Shown in pieces: positions 7,957-17,027 of a stretch of 64,000 nt of DNA. Position 1 is the first letter of the stretch, and each line of letters begins with the position of its first letter. Position numbers and translations under genes: made by a program. Where the stretch lies: assembly GCF_026008515.1 (NCBI RefSeq), contig NZ_BQYM01000006.1, positions 62,001 to 126,000 of the forward strand, in the 5' to 3' direction. Below the pieces are notes generated by a model, which ran no database searches, was not told where the DNA came from, and saw nothing but the letters and a program-made list of their open reading frames with translations. Origin of the DNA: Hoyosella levis. GTDB taxonomy: Bacteria; Actinomycetota; Actinomycetes; Mycobacteriales; Mycobacteriaceae.

Positions 7957-8524
7957 CCTCGCGCTCGTGGTCACCGTCAGCACGGTGCAGGACCTTCTCC
8001 CGCGGATCGACGAGGTGGATCTGGTGGTGCTGGATCTGCGGCTCGGCGATGGCTCGTCCCCGATGAGCAACGTCACGAGGCTGCGCGAGCATGGCAAGCC
8101 GGTGCTCGCGTTCACGGGCGCGGAGAATCCCTACCTGGTGCGCTCCGCTGCCCGGGCCGGGGTTCTCGGTGTGGTGCGCAAGTCCGAGCCGGCTCATGCG
8201 GTCGTCGAGGCGATGCGCATGGCAGCGGCCGGGCAGCAGGTGGTCACTACTGATTGGGCAGCAGCGATCGATGGCGATCCGCAATTGCCGGATGTCGGAC
8301 TGAGCCCGCGCCAGCAGGAGGTGCTCGCGTTGTATGCCTCTGGGGAGAAGGCGGCCCGCGTGGCGCACCTGACAGGGCTGGCCGAGCAGACCGTGCACGA
8401 CTACCTGGGTCGGATACGCCAGAAGTACTCCGAGGCAGGACGGCCCGCTCCCACCAAGACGGACCTGTTCAAGCGTGCTGTGGAGGACGGATGGCTGCCG
8501 ATCCCCGAGCATCGGGAACCCTGA
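7844..8524 (+). CDS. LuxR-family two-component response regulator
   Basis: 226 residues. The receiver domain (about 14-130) keeps its key residues: E20/D21 acidic pair, D64 phospho-acceptor in VVLDLRL, T91 and K113. The C-terminal helix-turn-helix (about 152-200, LSPRQQEVLALYASGEKAARVA) is LuxR/NarL type. Start ATG at 7844 has an AAGGGGGA site 10 nt away; it lies inside the 3' end of the GT87 gene. No histidine kinase is adjacent, so it is an orphan regulator. It faces a related regulator at 8577-9254 that has lost its phosphorylation site. Confidence 0.9.
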   Translation: MPVENEPATPMPLRSIGLIEDHESVAIGLATILAEVPDLALVVTVSTVQDLLPRIDEVDLVVLDLRLGDGSSPMSNVTRLREHGKPVLAFTGAENPYLVRSAARAGVLGVVRKSEPAHAVVEAMRMAAAGQQVVTTDWAAAIDGDPQLPDVGLSPRQQEVLALYASGEKAARVAHLTGLAEQTVHDYLGRIRQKYSEAGRPAPTKTDLFKRAVEDGWLPIPEHREP

Positions 8525-8576
8525 CTGCGGACGCGCCACGCGGTCCGTCGGCCTCCGGCGAAGCCATGGGCGCGCG

Positions 8577-9254
8577 CTAGCCCACCGCGAGGAGATTGTC
8601 GGTGCTTGCACCGCGGCTGCACGGGCAGGGGATGAGCCCATCCTCGAGAGCGCATCGAAGCAGCCCGATCTTGCCCTCCGCTCCACGGCCTGCTGCGACG
8701 TACTTCGCGCGGGCACGGTCGAGGTGCGTCGAAACCGTAGTGGGAGCCACTCCAAGCTCCTCGGCGACCTGCCGCACTGTCATGCCGAGCGCGTAGTGGA
8801 TGACGGCAGCACGCTCGCGGGCAGACAGTCCGGGCCTGTGGCGCGGCTGAGCGGGGTGCGATGCCCCAATGAGCTCGATGATGGTGTTGACGAAGGTCGC
8901 GCGATCGATGTCGCTCGGCAGCCAGCGCGCTGCGGGAAACCTGGCGATCGTTGCTGGGTCTGGCTGGCCGAGTATGAGGTGCCGGGGCGCGGCCGCTGCC
9001 ACCCTCGTGAAGATGTCAGGATTCCGAAATGCCTCGGGGGGCCGGATGACGATCAGGTCGTAGCGACATGCCGGTTCCAGGCTGATCTGGGTCGTCGCGT
9101 GGAATCCCTGCGCGGCGAGTAGCGCGCAGACGGCATCATCGATGAAATCTCCGCGCCCGGCGATGGCAATTCGCCCGCGGGATTTGCTGAGTTCGTCCGT
9201 GAACAAAGAACGCACCTTTCGACAACCTAGACGCTTCGCGGTAGCGAATGACAA
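8577..9254 (-). CDS. LuxR-type regulator with degenerate receiver
   Basis: Up to 225 residues. The C-terminal DNA-binding domain (LSARERAAVIHYALGMTVRQVAEELGVAPTTVSTHLDRARAKY) is LuxR type, and the tail KIGLLRCALEDGLIPCP mirrors the tail of the neighbouring regulator. The N-terminal part has receiver-like alternation, but the acceptor strand reads DLIVIRPPEA, with arginine where aspartate belongs, so phosphorylation is unlikely. The TTG start at 9254 is uncertain; in-frame GTG or TTG codons 13-16 residues later are alternatives. Convergent with the response regulator and divergent from the secreted protein at 9582. Confidence 0.85.
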   Translation of the reverse strand: MSFATAKRLGCRKVRSLFTDELSKSRGRIAIAGRGDFIDDAVCALLAAQGFHATTQISLEPACRYDLIVIRPPEAFRNPDIFTRVAAAAPRHLILGQPDPATIARFPAARWLPSDIDRATFVNTIIELIGASHPAQPRHRPGLSARERAAVIHYALGMTVRQVAEELGVAPTTVSTHLDRARAKYVAAGRGAEGKIGLLRCALEDGLIPCPCSRGASTDNLLAVG

Positions 9255-9581
9255 ATTAACCTATCGGCACACGGAGCATCGAGAAAGAAAATGATCTTGT
9301 CGTGCCTCGAAATATCAACCGGCGTACCTATATTGAACGGCCGCGATCGTGGTAGCGCAATACCCTAGATGCATTGTCATTTGAATGACCTACACGCCCC
9401 GCAGGGAGCGATGCACTGCCCGCGGCCGTCGCCAGGGATGCGCCATCGGGGGCCAGAAAGGCCCTGCAACGCGCGCGTCTCGTTTCGGAAGCGCACCATC
9501 GGGGTAGAGGAGATGAATCAACTCGCTTCAGCAATGCTGCTGATAGTGTGACCTATAACACATCTCAAGGTGGAGGATGTC
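9255..9581. promoter_or_regulatory. Divergent control region with two small palindromes
   Basis: No gene seen. It separates the degenerate LuxR regulator from the secreted-protein gene. It holds GTCATT-TG-AATGAC (9376-9389) and TCAGCA-ATGC-TGCTGA (9528-9543). The second lies at the -35 position of a TATAAC -10-like box (9554-9559) that precedes the secreted-protein gene. These are candidate operators for the adjacent regulators. Confidence 0.45.
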
Positions 9582-10427
9582 GTGCAGCAAGAGAATTCGC
9601 CGCCGATCCAGCGACGCAGCCTTTTTGCATGCGCGATCACCGCCGTTCTCGCCACGATCCTCGCCGCTTCGCCCGTTCCCGCCCTCGCGGGACCAAGCGA
9701 AGCCCCCCGCCAGGCCAGTCCACGCCAGGGCGCGAACGTCCACTGCGACGCAGATCTCACTGTGAGCCCCGCCACGATGCGCGAACCAGTCCTGCTCGTG
9801 CCACCGACGGAAAAAACCATTCCGAGCGACCATCCTCTCATCGCCGAGCTCATCAATTCCGGGCACACCACGTGCATTCTCGCGATCCCGCGAACGGACG
9901 CCGCCAGCCCTTCCCGAGCGAGCCAGCACGTATTCGACACCCTGCGCGCAATGATCGAGATCCACAGCGACAAGATCAGCGTGGTCACTATCGGATCAGG
10001 AGCCCTGCCCAGCATTCTCGCGATCGGCAAGTGGCCAGCCGCAGCACATGTCATCAAGGATCTCGTGGCGATATCCCCGGATCTTGATCCCCGGAACCGG
10101 ACGACATTGAGCAATGCCCGGTCCACCGGCCTCGAGACGACCTTCATCGTCAGCGGCACCGATGCGGTAGGCCTGGCGCACACCGTCGACGATCTCCTGC
10201 CCCATCCGGAGTCGCCGCTAAGGATTGTTCGCACCCAGGATGTGTGCGGGCCCTACTCCCCCGAGGCACTGACCCTGCAGACCACCTGGGACACCTTCGT
10301 CAGGACTGGCCAGATCACCTTCCAGACCCTCGCCGCCGACCCGGTCGCCCAGCTCCTGGCCATCGATGCGCTCGCTAGCGACGGGCCGGCCGAGCCGCGG
10401 CGCGTGCCGCGCTCCTCATGCCCCTAG
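9582..10427 (+). CDS. Secreted alpha/beta-hydrolase-like protein, nucleophile elbow lost
   Basis: About 281 residues with a signal peptide (RRSLFACAITAVLATILAASPVPALAG). After it the layout resembles actinobacterial secreted lipases/esterases: a strand PVLLVPP, a helix with HPLIAELINSGHTTCILAIP, then ISVVTIGSGALPSI where G-x-S-x-G is expected. The elbow reads GSGA, so serine-hydrolase activity is doubtful. Two cysteines (HCDAD and TTCIL) and a later DVCGP may form disulfides. GTG at 9582 has GGAGG 5 nt upstream; the frame is open to 9570. It overlaps the stop region of the convergent GT87 gene by 4 nt. Family assignment is tentative. Confidence 0.6.
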   Translation: MQQENSPPIQRRSLFACAITAVLATILAASPVPALAGPSEAPRQASPRQGANVHCDADLTVSPATMREPVLLVPPTEKTIPSDHPLIAELINSGHTTCILAIPRTDAASPSRASQHVFDTLRAMIEIHSDKISVVTIGSGALPSILAIGKWPAAAHVIKDLVAISPDLDPRNRTTLSNARSTGLETTFIVSGTDAVGLAHTVDDLLPHPESPLRIVRTQDVCGPYSPEALTLQTTWDTFVRTGQITFQTLAADPVAQLLAIDALASDGPAEPRRVPRSSCP

Positions 10428-11992
10428 GTCTCGCTCGCCTGCCATGGCTGGAACCCGCGCGGGCGTAGCACGCGCGGCAGCCAGCGAGCAGGCGCATCGG
10501 GCGCATGGTCGAGCACCCCGCCCGCGGGATCGTCCCGGCCATGCAGGCGCACCCGGTCCTCCCCCGGGCGGTAGATCTGCCGGACCACCACGGCGCACAC
10601 CACGAGCACCGCGATGTCGCGCAGCACGACCGTGGCGGTGAACCACTGCTCTGGCAATCCGTTGCTCCCGGTGCCGAGGTAGTAGTACATGCGCGGCACC
10701 CACACCAGCGCATCGATCGTCATCCAGGCCAGCAGCAGCCGGTAGCGGGGCACCGCGAGCACCGCGAGCGGCACGAGCCACAGCGAGAACTGGGGGCTCC
10801 ACACCTTGTTGGTGATCAGGAACCCGACCACGAGCAGGAACATCAACTGCGTCACGCGTGGCCGCCGGGGAGCGGTGAGCGCGATGACCGCCACCGCGAT
10901 GCACACCAGCAGGAAAGCGCCCAGCGAGACCGCGTTGAGGATCACCGGGCGCTCCCCCGCCGCTAGCACGCCGTCGAACCCCGGCCAGCCAGTGAACGAC
11001 CTGACCACGTTGTAGATCGAATCGGGGTCCATGCCTCGCTCGTTGTTGAGCCGGAAGAACTCCAGCCACCCCTGCGGATAGAGCGCGAGCACCGGAACAT
11101 TCACGGCCAGCCATGCCGCGATGGCAGCGACGAGCATCCGTGCCCAGTGCCCCAGCCGCCCGGTTCGCACGCAAAGCACGAGCAACGCGCCCACCAGGAA
11201 CACAGGATAGAGCTTCGAGGCAGCTCCGATGCCGATGAGAAGGCCTGCCATGGTCGGTCGGCCACGGCTCCAGGCCAGGATGGCCAGCATGGTCAGCGCG
11301 GTGGCGATGGCATCGAAGTTGGTGAATGCATGCACGATGGCGATAGGAGAGATCGCGACGAGCACGGCATCCCACGGTCGGCGCCCAGCGAGCGCCAGGG
11401 TGCAGCGCACGGTGACCAGCCAGGCCACGGCGAGCCCGAGCGCGACGGCGTTGAAGTAGAGGACCACGGGGAGGGCGCCGGGCAGCCATCCCTGGCGCGC
11501 GCCCTCGGCCCATACGCTGGCCACCACTGCGGCAGCGTATTGGTACATGCCGGTCACGACGGGATACTCCATGTACCGGAGGCCTACCGTGCCGTCAGGG
11601 TCCTCCTGCTCCCAGGATGTCTTGTAGGGAAGCGCGAGCTCGTTGAGCCGGTGGGCGCCGTAGAGCGGAACGGTGTCGGAATAGCACAGCGCCACGTACT
11701 GGCGGCCATCGCGCCAATCGAGCACCTGGGCACCATCCGTGCCACCCGGGAATTGCTGGATGCACGCCGCCTTGCCGGTCCAGGCGAGAGCGAGGACAAG
11801 CACTGCGAGAGCGAGCACCACTCGGAGTGGTGTCCAGAATCGCGCGCCGCCGACGTGGGCGTGCTGGCCCGCGGGCCCTCCGATCGCGGTGCTCAGCTGG
11901 GCTGCCGCGGGGTGGGCGAGCGTGGGCCGGTCGCGTTGATCGGCGCCGAAGCCTGGTGGTGCGGCCGGGCGGGCGCCTGCTGTCTCAGGCAC
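10424..11992 (-). CDS. GT87-like membrane glycosyltransferase, Rv0051 homologue
   Basis: 522 residues, a polytopic membrane protein with a cytoplasmic N-terminus of about 50 residues and then ten or more membrane segments. Loop motifs YSDTVPLYG, MEYPVVTGMY, TNFDAIA, ASKLYPVFLVG and KVWSPQFSLWLVPL match the family of Rv0051, which lies beside ponA in mycobacteria as it does here. Family knowledge suggests a polyprenyl-phosphate-sugar-dependent transferase building envelope glycans; the acceptor is unknown. GTG start at 11992 with GAGGAG, 18 nt after the ponA stop, so the two are probably cotranscribed. A paralogue sits at 6448-7956. Confidence 0.85.
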   Translation of the reverse strand: MPETAGARPAAPPGFGADQRDRPTLAHPAAAQLSTAIGGPAGQHAHVGGARFWTPLRVVLALAVLVLALAWTGKAACIQQFPGGTDGAQVLDWRDGRQYVALCYSDTVPLYGAHRLNELALPYKTSWEQEDPDGTVGLRYMEYPVVTGMYQYAAAVVASVWAEGARQGWLPGALPVVLYFNAVALGLAVAWLVTVRCTLALAGRRPWDAVLVAISPIAIVHAFTNFDAIATALTMLAILAWSRGRPTMAGLLIGIGAASKLYPVFLVGALLVLCVRTGRLGHWARMLVAAIAAWLAVNVPVLALYPQGWLEFFRLNNERGMDPDSIYNVVRSFTGWPGFDGVLAAGERPVILNAVSLGAFLLVCIAVAVIALTAPRRPRVTQLMFLLVVGFLITNKVWSPQFSLWLVPLAVLAVPRYRLLLAWMTIDALVWVPRMYYYLGTGSNGLPEQWFTATVVLRDIAVLVVCAVVVRQIYRPGEDRVRLHGRDDPAGGVLDHAPDAPARWLPRVLRPRGFQPWQASET

Positions 11993-12010
11993 CCGCGCTC
12001 CTCGGGTCCA

Positions 12011-14461
12011 CTATCCCGTGCCGGCCTCGGTGGCCAGGGCTGCTTGCTCATCCGTATCCGTGGAGTCCTCCATGGGCTCACGCGCGGCGGTGGTGAGCGG
12101 CTGGCCCGAGGCAGTCGTGGCGCCGTCGGGATCGCCAGCCGTTGCCGCTGCGGTGCCGGGCGCCTGGCTGCTCGCGGGATTGCGCCCGGAGACCGGCCCG
12201 CCCCCGACGCCGGGGTTCTGCTGCTGGCTGGTACCGCCCTGGCCGCCCTGCGTGGTGCCGCCCTGACCGGGCTCGCTACCCTCCCCCGCGCCGCCATTGC
12301 CGCCGGTTTCGTTCCCGCCATTGTTCTGGCCGCCATTGCCCTCGCCGCCGTTGTTCTGGCCGCTATTGCCACCGCCGGGGACGGGGACCTCGATCGTCAG
12401 GCCGGGAGCGATCGGGATGGAGACCTCCGTGGTCTCTGTACCCGTCTCTGTCTCGGTCTCTGTCTCGGTCTCCTCCTCCTCCTCGGTCGTGGAAGGCGGT
12501 ACGTAGACGGGCACGCCCGATACTCCACCGATCGGATCGGGCTCGGGGAAGTCCTCCCAGGGGGTGTTGATGAGGGCACCATCCATGGTCTGCTTCCAGA
12601 TCGTGGCGGGGAGCCCGGAGCCGTAGACCTGTCCGCCCCAGGACGTCAGGAGGGGCTCGCCATTATTGGTGCCGACCCACACCGCGGTGGACAGGGAGGG
12701 CGTGTAGCCGACCATCCAGGCATCGCGGTTGTTTCCGGTGTCGCCGAGCTGGGTGGTGCCCGTCTTCGAGGCGGACGGCTGGCCACCAGCGAGGGCGTTG
12801 CCGTTGGAGTAGGCGGCGATCGGTTCCATCGCAGAGGTGGCATTGTCGGCGACCGCCTCGCGCAGGCGCCGGTCGCCGTCGGGCTCGTCGCGCTCGAAGA
12901 GGAGCCGTCCCTCCGCGTCGACAACGCGCTCGACGAAGTACGGCTCGTGGTAGATGCCGGAAGCGGCGATCGTCGCGTACGCGGAGGCCATGTCGATGGG
13001 ACGCACCTGGTACTGGCCGAGCACGATGCCGTTGTTGGGCGGATCGCCCTGCTCGGTGAGGACCTCGAAATCGAGCTCGGGGATCTCGCGCGGGATTCCG
13101 GCCTCGTGGGCCGCCTCCTTCACGTCACGCGGGCCGTTGTCCAGCGAGAGCATGACGCGGTAGAAGGACGTGTTCAATGACTGCTTGAGCGCCTCGGCCA
13201 TGGAGCAGCGTCCGCAGCTCGCGTTGGCGACGTTGTTGATGGTGATCCCATTGAGGGTCAGCGGGCTGCTGTCGTAGGGCTGGGTGACCGGAATGCCTTG
13301 ATCGAGCGCCGCGAGCATGGCGAAAACCTTGAACGTGGAGCCGGTCTGCAGCGGGGCGTGGCCGTAGTCGAAGCCTGCTCCGTCCTCGCCGCCGTAGTAG
13401 GCACGCACGGCGCCGGATCGGGGATCGATCGAGACGACCGCGGAGCGCAGGTTCTCGGGCTGCCCGGAAAGCGCGTTGTCCACGGCATTGACGGCCGCGT
13501 CCTGGGCGAGCGAATCGATGGTGGTGGTGATCTGCAGGCCCTGTGTGTTGAGCGTTGTCTCGTTGATGCCGAGCGAGCGCAGCTCACTGATGACACGCGT
13601 GCGGATCAACCCGTTGGGGCCCGGTGTGAGGTTCTCCTCGCCCACATCCTCGAGGGCCCGGTACTCGGGGTACTCGGCAGCTGCCCGCTCGGCGGGGCTG
13701 AGGGAGCCGATCTCCACCATGCCGTCGAGAACGTAGCCCCATCGTGTCTCGGCCTCCTCGCGATTGAGGGCAGGATCGAGGCGCGAGGGCTGCTGGACGA
13801 CTGCTGCGAGGACAGCGCTCTCCTCGGGGGTGAGCTCGGAGACGTCCTTGCCGAAGTAGTAGTCCGAGGCCAGGGCGATGCCGTAGGCGCCGCGGCCGAA
13901 GTAGATAGTGTTCAGGTAGGCGAGGAGGATGTCGTCCTTCGCCCACTCGCGGGACATCTTCGTCGCGATGACAAGCTCGCGCAGCTTGCGGGTCAGCGTC
14001 CGCTCGGAGCCGACGAGGGCGTTCTTGACGTACTGCTGGGTAATGGTGGATCCACCGCCGGCGTTCTCGCTGCCCAGCAGGTTGTCGCGGACCGCGCGAG
14101 CAAGGCCGGAGACCGAGAACCCGGGGTTGGTGTAGAAGTTCCGGTCCTCGGCGGCGATGACGGCGTCGAGCATGTGCTGGGGGATCTCATCGATCGTGAC
14201 CTCGGTGCGGTTGCCCTCGGCCGGAACGATGCGCGCGAGCTCGGTCTCGCCATCATCCATGTAGATGGTGGCAACCTGCTTGGTCGGGATGTCACCGGGC
14301 CTGGGCACGCTCGCCGCCATGTAGAACACCATGAACGTGGCGATCGGGACGATGATGATCAGGACGAGCGCTACCGCGAGGAGCCGCAGGGCCAGGCCGA
14401 GCCGGGACTTCTTGCGACGGGCTGCGCTGCCCCTCGATGAGGGCTTCTTCGACGAGCTCAC
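12011..14461 (-). CDS. ponA: Bifunctional class A penicillin-binding protein
   Basis: 816 residues. A basic cytoplasmic N-terminus and one membrane helix (about 22-48) precede the glycosyltransferase domain, with catalytic AAEDRNFY near 103 and GGSTITQQYVKN. The transpeptidase domain has STFK near 375, SLN (LKQSLNTSFY) and KTGT near 567. It polymerises and cross-links peptidoglycan outside the membrane. The C-terminal about 140 residues are low complexity: a run of TE repeats, then asparagine/glycine-rich repeats, then a Ser/Thr/Ala tail, typical of actinobacterial PonA tails. It lies between a DUF5318 gene and the GT87 gene, the Rv0049-Rv0050-Rv0051 order. Confidence 0.97.
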   Translation of the reverse strand: MSSSKKPSSRGSAARRKKSRLGLALRLLAVALVLIIIVPIATFMVFYMAASVPRPGDIPTKQVATIYMDDGETELARIVPAEGNRTEVTIDEIPQHMLDAVIAAEDRNFYTNPGFSVSGLARAVRDNLLGSENAGGGSTITQQYVKNALVGSERTLTRKLRELVIATKMSREWAKDDILLAYLNTIYFGRGAYGIALASDYYFGKDVSELTPEESAVLAAVVQQPSRLDPALNREEAETRWGYVLDGMVEIGSLSPAERAAAEYPEYRALEDVGEENLTPGPNGLIRTRVISELRSLGINETTLNTQGLQITTTIDSLAQDAAVNAVDNALSGQPENLRSAVVSIDPRSGAVRAYYGGEDGAGFDYGHAPLQTGSTFKVFAMLAALDQGIPVTQPYDSSPLTLNGITINNVANASCGRCSMAEALKQSLNTSFYRVMLSLDNGPRDVKEAAHEAGIPREIPELDFEVLTEQGDPPNNGIVLGQYQVRPIDMASAYATIAASGIYHEPYFVERVVDAEGRLLFERDEPDGDRRLREAVADNATSAMEPIAAYSNGNALAGGQPSASKTGTTQLGDTGNNRDAWMVGYTPSLSTAVWVGTNNGEPLLTSWGGQVYGSGLPATIWKQTMDGALINTPWEDFPEPDPIGGVSGVPVYVPPSTTEEEEETETETETETGTETTEVSIPIAPGLTIEVPVPGGGNSGQNNGGEGNGGQNNGGNETGGNGGAGEGSEPGQGGTTQGGQGGTSQQQNPGVGGGPVSGRNPASSQAPGTAAATAGDPDGATTASGQPLTTAAREPMEDSTDTDEQAALATEAGTG

Positions 14462-14498
14462 TTCTGGACTCCCGTTCTAGCGGCGGCTCTTGGTGCGG

Positions 14499-14918
14499 CT
14501 ATTCGCTCGCGGTGCGGGCCGATGGTCGCGGTTGCTTGCGGCGGGATCGGCGCGGCGGCGCCTCGCCCAGCACGTGGGATTGCACGAGATGGTTCCATCC
14601 ACATGTCCGGCACACCTCCACGATATGGACCGTGAACTCTTCCTGCACCAGGGCGAGCCTCGCGATCTCCTCGTCGCTGCGTGCCGAGCCCGAGACCGTT
14701 CCGAGCCGATCACCGAACACCCACGATACGAGGGTGAGTTGTTCCTTACGGCAGATCGGGCAGACAACCTCGCTGGGGCGCCCATGGAACTTCGCTGCCC
14801 GCAGGAGGTAGGGGCTCGCATCGCAGGCAGCGGCGACTCCGGTCCTCCCCGCGTAGACGTCGGCGAGAACGGAGCGACGCTGGAGCGCGTAGTCCACGGT
14901 CTGCCGCTGCGATCGCAC
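14499..14918 (-). CDS. DUF5318 zinc-ribbon-like protein, Rv0049 homologue
   Basis: 139 residues. Two cysteine pairs, CPIC and CRTCGW, 50 residues apart, suggest a zinc ribbon. The start (QRQTVDYALQRRSVLADVYAGRTGV) matches the conserved actinobacterial protein encoded beside ponA. Function unknown. The GTG start has no ribosome site; a TACTCT box (14925-14930, minus strand) ends exactly 6 nt before it, so the message is probably leaderless. The 3' end lies 37 bp from ponA, and the two are probably one transcription unit. Confidence 0.88.
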   Translation of the reverse strand: MRSQRQTVDYALQRRSVLADVYAGRTGVAAACDASPYLLRAAKFHGRPSEVVCPICRKEQLTLVSWVFGDRLGTVSGSARSDEEIARLALVQEEFTVHIVEVCRTCGWNHLVQSHVLGEAPPRRSRRKQPRPSARTASE

Positions 14919-14924
14919 GAGTCC

Positions 14925-14930
14925 AGAGTA
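14925..14930 (-). promoter_or_regulatory. -10 box of a probable leaderless promoter (DUF5318)
   Basis: TACTCT on the minus strand followed by 6 nt (GGACTC) and then the GTG start. This TANNNT-N6-start arrangement recurs at several genes in the window. Confidence 0.55.
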
Positions 14931-15106
14931 CGTCGGCGCCCCGCGCGCCCTTCGGCCTGGTGGCCCTTTGCACGCCTAGCGCCCGGTGTGATGGGCAGCA
15001 CCACGGGCCCCGGCCGGGACAGCCCTGGTAACGAGGCCATGGAGCGGTGATTGACACATCATGGCGCGAAGGTTATGCCGTGGCTAACAAATACGTGCAT
15101 CGAATA

Positions 15107-15151
15107 TATCGCTGCGATACAGTTGCCTTACGCATCGCTGCATTCGCAGCG
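15107..15151. promoter_or_regulatory. Two palindromes upstream of padR-ino1
   Basis: TATCG-CTG-CGATA (15107-15119) and CGCTGC-ATTC-GCAGCG (15136-15151) lie 35-80 bp before the PadR-family start. PadR proteins usually bind inverted repeats at their own promoters, so one of these may be the autoregulatory operator of the padR-ino1 operon. Confidence 0.45.
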
Positions 15152-15185
15152 GGATCGAACACACCGGGACCAGTGAGGGGGAGCC

Positions 15186-15776
15186 GTGCTCGAGCTTGCA
15201 GTGCTAGGCCTCCTCAAGGAGTCCCCCATGCACGGGTACGAGCTGCGCAAGCGCCTGACCGAGCTCCTCGGTCCGTTCCGCGCTTTCTCGTACGGCTCGC
15301 TGTACCCCGCTCTCCGCCGAATGCAAGCGGACGGCCTCATCGCTGAGGATCCCCTCAACGAGGGCCAGGGACTGCGTCGGCGAGCCCGGAAGGTCTACCA
15401 GGTCACCGAGGCGGGCCATGCCCGCTTCGATGAGCTCGTGGCGAACACCGGCCCGCAGAACTACAGCGACGACGGCTTCGGGGTCCACCTGGCGTTCTTC
15501 AATCGCACACCGGTCGACGCGCGGATCCGCATTCTCGAGGGCCGCCGCCGACAGGTCGAGGAACGCCGAGAGAGCCTCCGCGAGACCATCGCCCGCATGA
15601 GCGGGCATGACCGGTACACCCGGCAGCTCCACCAGCTCTCGCTCGAATCGAGCGAGCGCGAGGTCCGCTGGCTCAACGAGCTCATCTCCACCGAGACCAG
15701 CACCCCCCGGTCCCACAACTCGACAACGCCACCGAGCGAGCTTCACCAGACAGAAGGAGAACCCGACCATGGGTGA
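15186..15776 (+). CDS. PadR-family transcriptional regulator
   Basis: 196 residues. The winged helix-turn-helix (about 1-85, [49 protein letters not shown]) is followed by a helical dimerisation arm, as in the PadR/Rv0047c family. GTG start with a GAGGGGGAG site. The last residues overlap the ino1 start (ATGGGTGA: the stop is inside codons 2-3 of ino1), so the two are translationally coupled and the regulator probably controls inositol synthesis or itself. The same pairing occurs in mycobacteria. Confidence 0.93.
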   Translation: MLELAVLGLLKESPMHGYELRKRLTELLGPFRAFSYGSLYPALRRMQADGLIAEDPLNEGQGLRRRARKVYQVTEAGHARFDELVANTGPQNYSDDGFGVHLAFFNRTPVDARIRILEGRRRQVEERRESLRETIARMSGHDRYTRQLHQLSLESSEREVRWLNELISTETSTPRSHNSTTPPSELHQTEGEPDHG

Positions 15777-16854
15777 GAAAAAGGTACGCGTCGCCATAGC
15801 GGGTGTAGGCAACTGCGCCTCCTCGCTTGTGCAGGGCGTCGAATACTACAAGGACGCTGACGCCAACTCGATCGTCCCCGGACTGATGCACGTGCAGTTC
15901 GGCGAGTACCACATCAGTGATGTGGAGTTCGTCGCCGCGTTCGATGTCGATGCCAAGAAGGTCGGGTTCGACCTCTCCGAGGCCATCAACGCCAGCGAGA
16001 ACAACACCATCAAGATCGCCGACGTGCCGCCCACCGGGATCACCGTCCAGCGCGGCCCCACCCTCGATGGCATCGGCAAGTACTACGCGGAGACCATCGA
16101 GCTCTCCGACGCCGAGTCCGTCGACGTGGTGCAGGCGCTCAAGGACACGAAGGCCGACGTCCTCGTCTCCTACCTGCCCGTGGGCTCCGAGGAAGCGGAC
16201 AAGTTCTACGCGCAGTGCGCCATCGACGCTGGAGTAGCGTTCGTCAACGCCCTGCCCGTCTTCATCGCCTCCGACCCGGTCTGGGCGAAGAAGTTCGAGG
16301 ACGCAGGGATCCCGATCGTCGGCGACGACATCAAGTCGCAGGTCGGTGCCACCATCACCCACCGCGTGATGGCAAAGCTCTTCGAGGACCGTGGCGTCGC
16401 GCTCGACCGCACCTACCAGCTCAACGTCGGCGGCAACATGGACTTCAAGAACATGCTCGAGCGCGAGCGCCTGGAGTCCAAGAAGGTGTCGAAGACGCAG
16501 GCCGTCACCTCGAACCTGAGCGGCTCGCTGTCCGGCAAGGTCCACGACCGCAACGTCCACATCGGCCCTTCGGACTACGTCGAGTGGCTCGATGACCGCA
16601 AGTGGGCGTACGTGCGCCTCGAGGGCCGCGCCTTCGGCGATGTGCCCATCAACCTCGAGTACAAGCTCGAGGTGTGGGACTCCCCCAACTCGGCCGGCAT
16701 CATCATCGACGCCGTGCGGGCCGCGAAGATCGCCCTTGATCGCGGCGTGGGCGGGCCGGTCTTCTCGGCCTCGTCGTACCTGATGAAGAGCCCCCCGAAG
16801 CAGCTCGCCGACGATGTCGCGCGCGCCCAGCTCGAGGACTTCATCAACACCTGA
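15769..16854 (+). CDS. ino1: myo-inositol-1-phosphate synthase
   Basis: 361 residues. Converts glucose 6-phosphate to inositol 1-phosphate with NAD, the first step to phosphatidylinositol, PIMs and mycothiol. The NAD-binding start [22 protein letters not shown], the [11 protein letters not shown] segment, [12 protein letters not shown] and KSPPKQ are diagnostic of the prokaryotic enzyme (Rv0046c type). The ATG at 15769 has AGAAGGAG 8 nt upstream and overlaps the padR stop. A hairpin follows at 16888-16921. Confidence 0.98.
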   Translation: MGEKKVRVAIAGVGNCASSLVQGVEYYKDADANSIVPGLMHVQFGEYHISDVEFVAAFDVDAKKVGFDLSEAINASENNTIKIADVPPTGITVQRGPTLDGIGKYYAETIELSDAESVDVVQALKDTKADVLVSYLPVGSEEADKFYAQCAIDAGVAFVNALPVFIASDPVWAKKFEDAGIPIVGDDIKSQVGATITHRVMAKLFEDRGVALDRTYQLNVGGNMDFKNMLERERLESKKVSKTQAVTSNLSGSLSGKVHDRNVHIGPSDYVEWLDDRKWAYVRLEGRAFGDVPINLEYKLEVWDSPNSAGIIIDAVRAAKIALDRGVGGPVFSASSYLMKSPPKQLADDVARAQLEDFINT

Positions 16855-16887
16855 TGCAGCGCCAGCGCACGCTGGCCGCGCATGATC

Positions 16888-16921
16888 AGTGCCCCGGGAC
16901 CTGCAAAGGCCTCGGGGCACT
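16888..16921 (+). terminator. Hairpin terminator after ino1
   Basis: AGTGCCCCG (16888-16896) and its complement CGGGGCACT (16913-16921) flank a 16-nt loop, 34 bp beyond the ino1 stop. Intrinsic terminator by position; no strong U-run. Confidence 0.65.
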
Positions 16922-17027
16922 GCCGTTCCGGGGTCACTGAGATCCTGGCCAGCACCGATGTTTGGGACCGGACAGAGGGGGGCATTCCTTCTCTGACGCA
17001 CACTATGAGCGCATGGGAAGGAGCATC

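Noticed and set aside
11147-13180. Long open frame (about 677 codons) on the plus strand
   Set aside because: It lies antisense to ponA and the GT87 gene, both of which have clear family motifs; its translation is Gly/Arg/His-rich low complexity, as expected from high-GC antisense frames.
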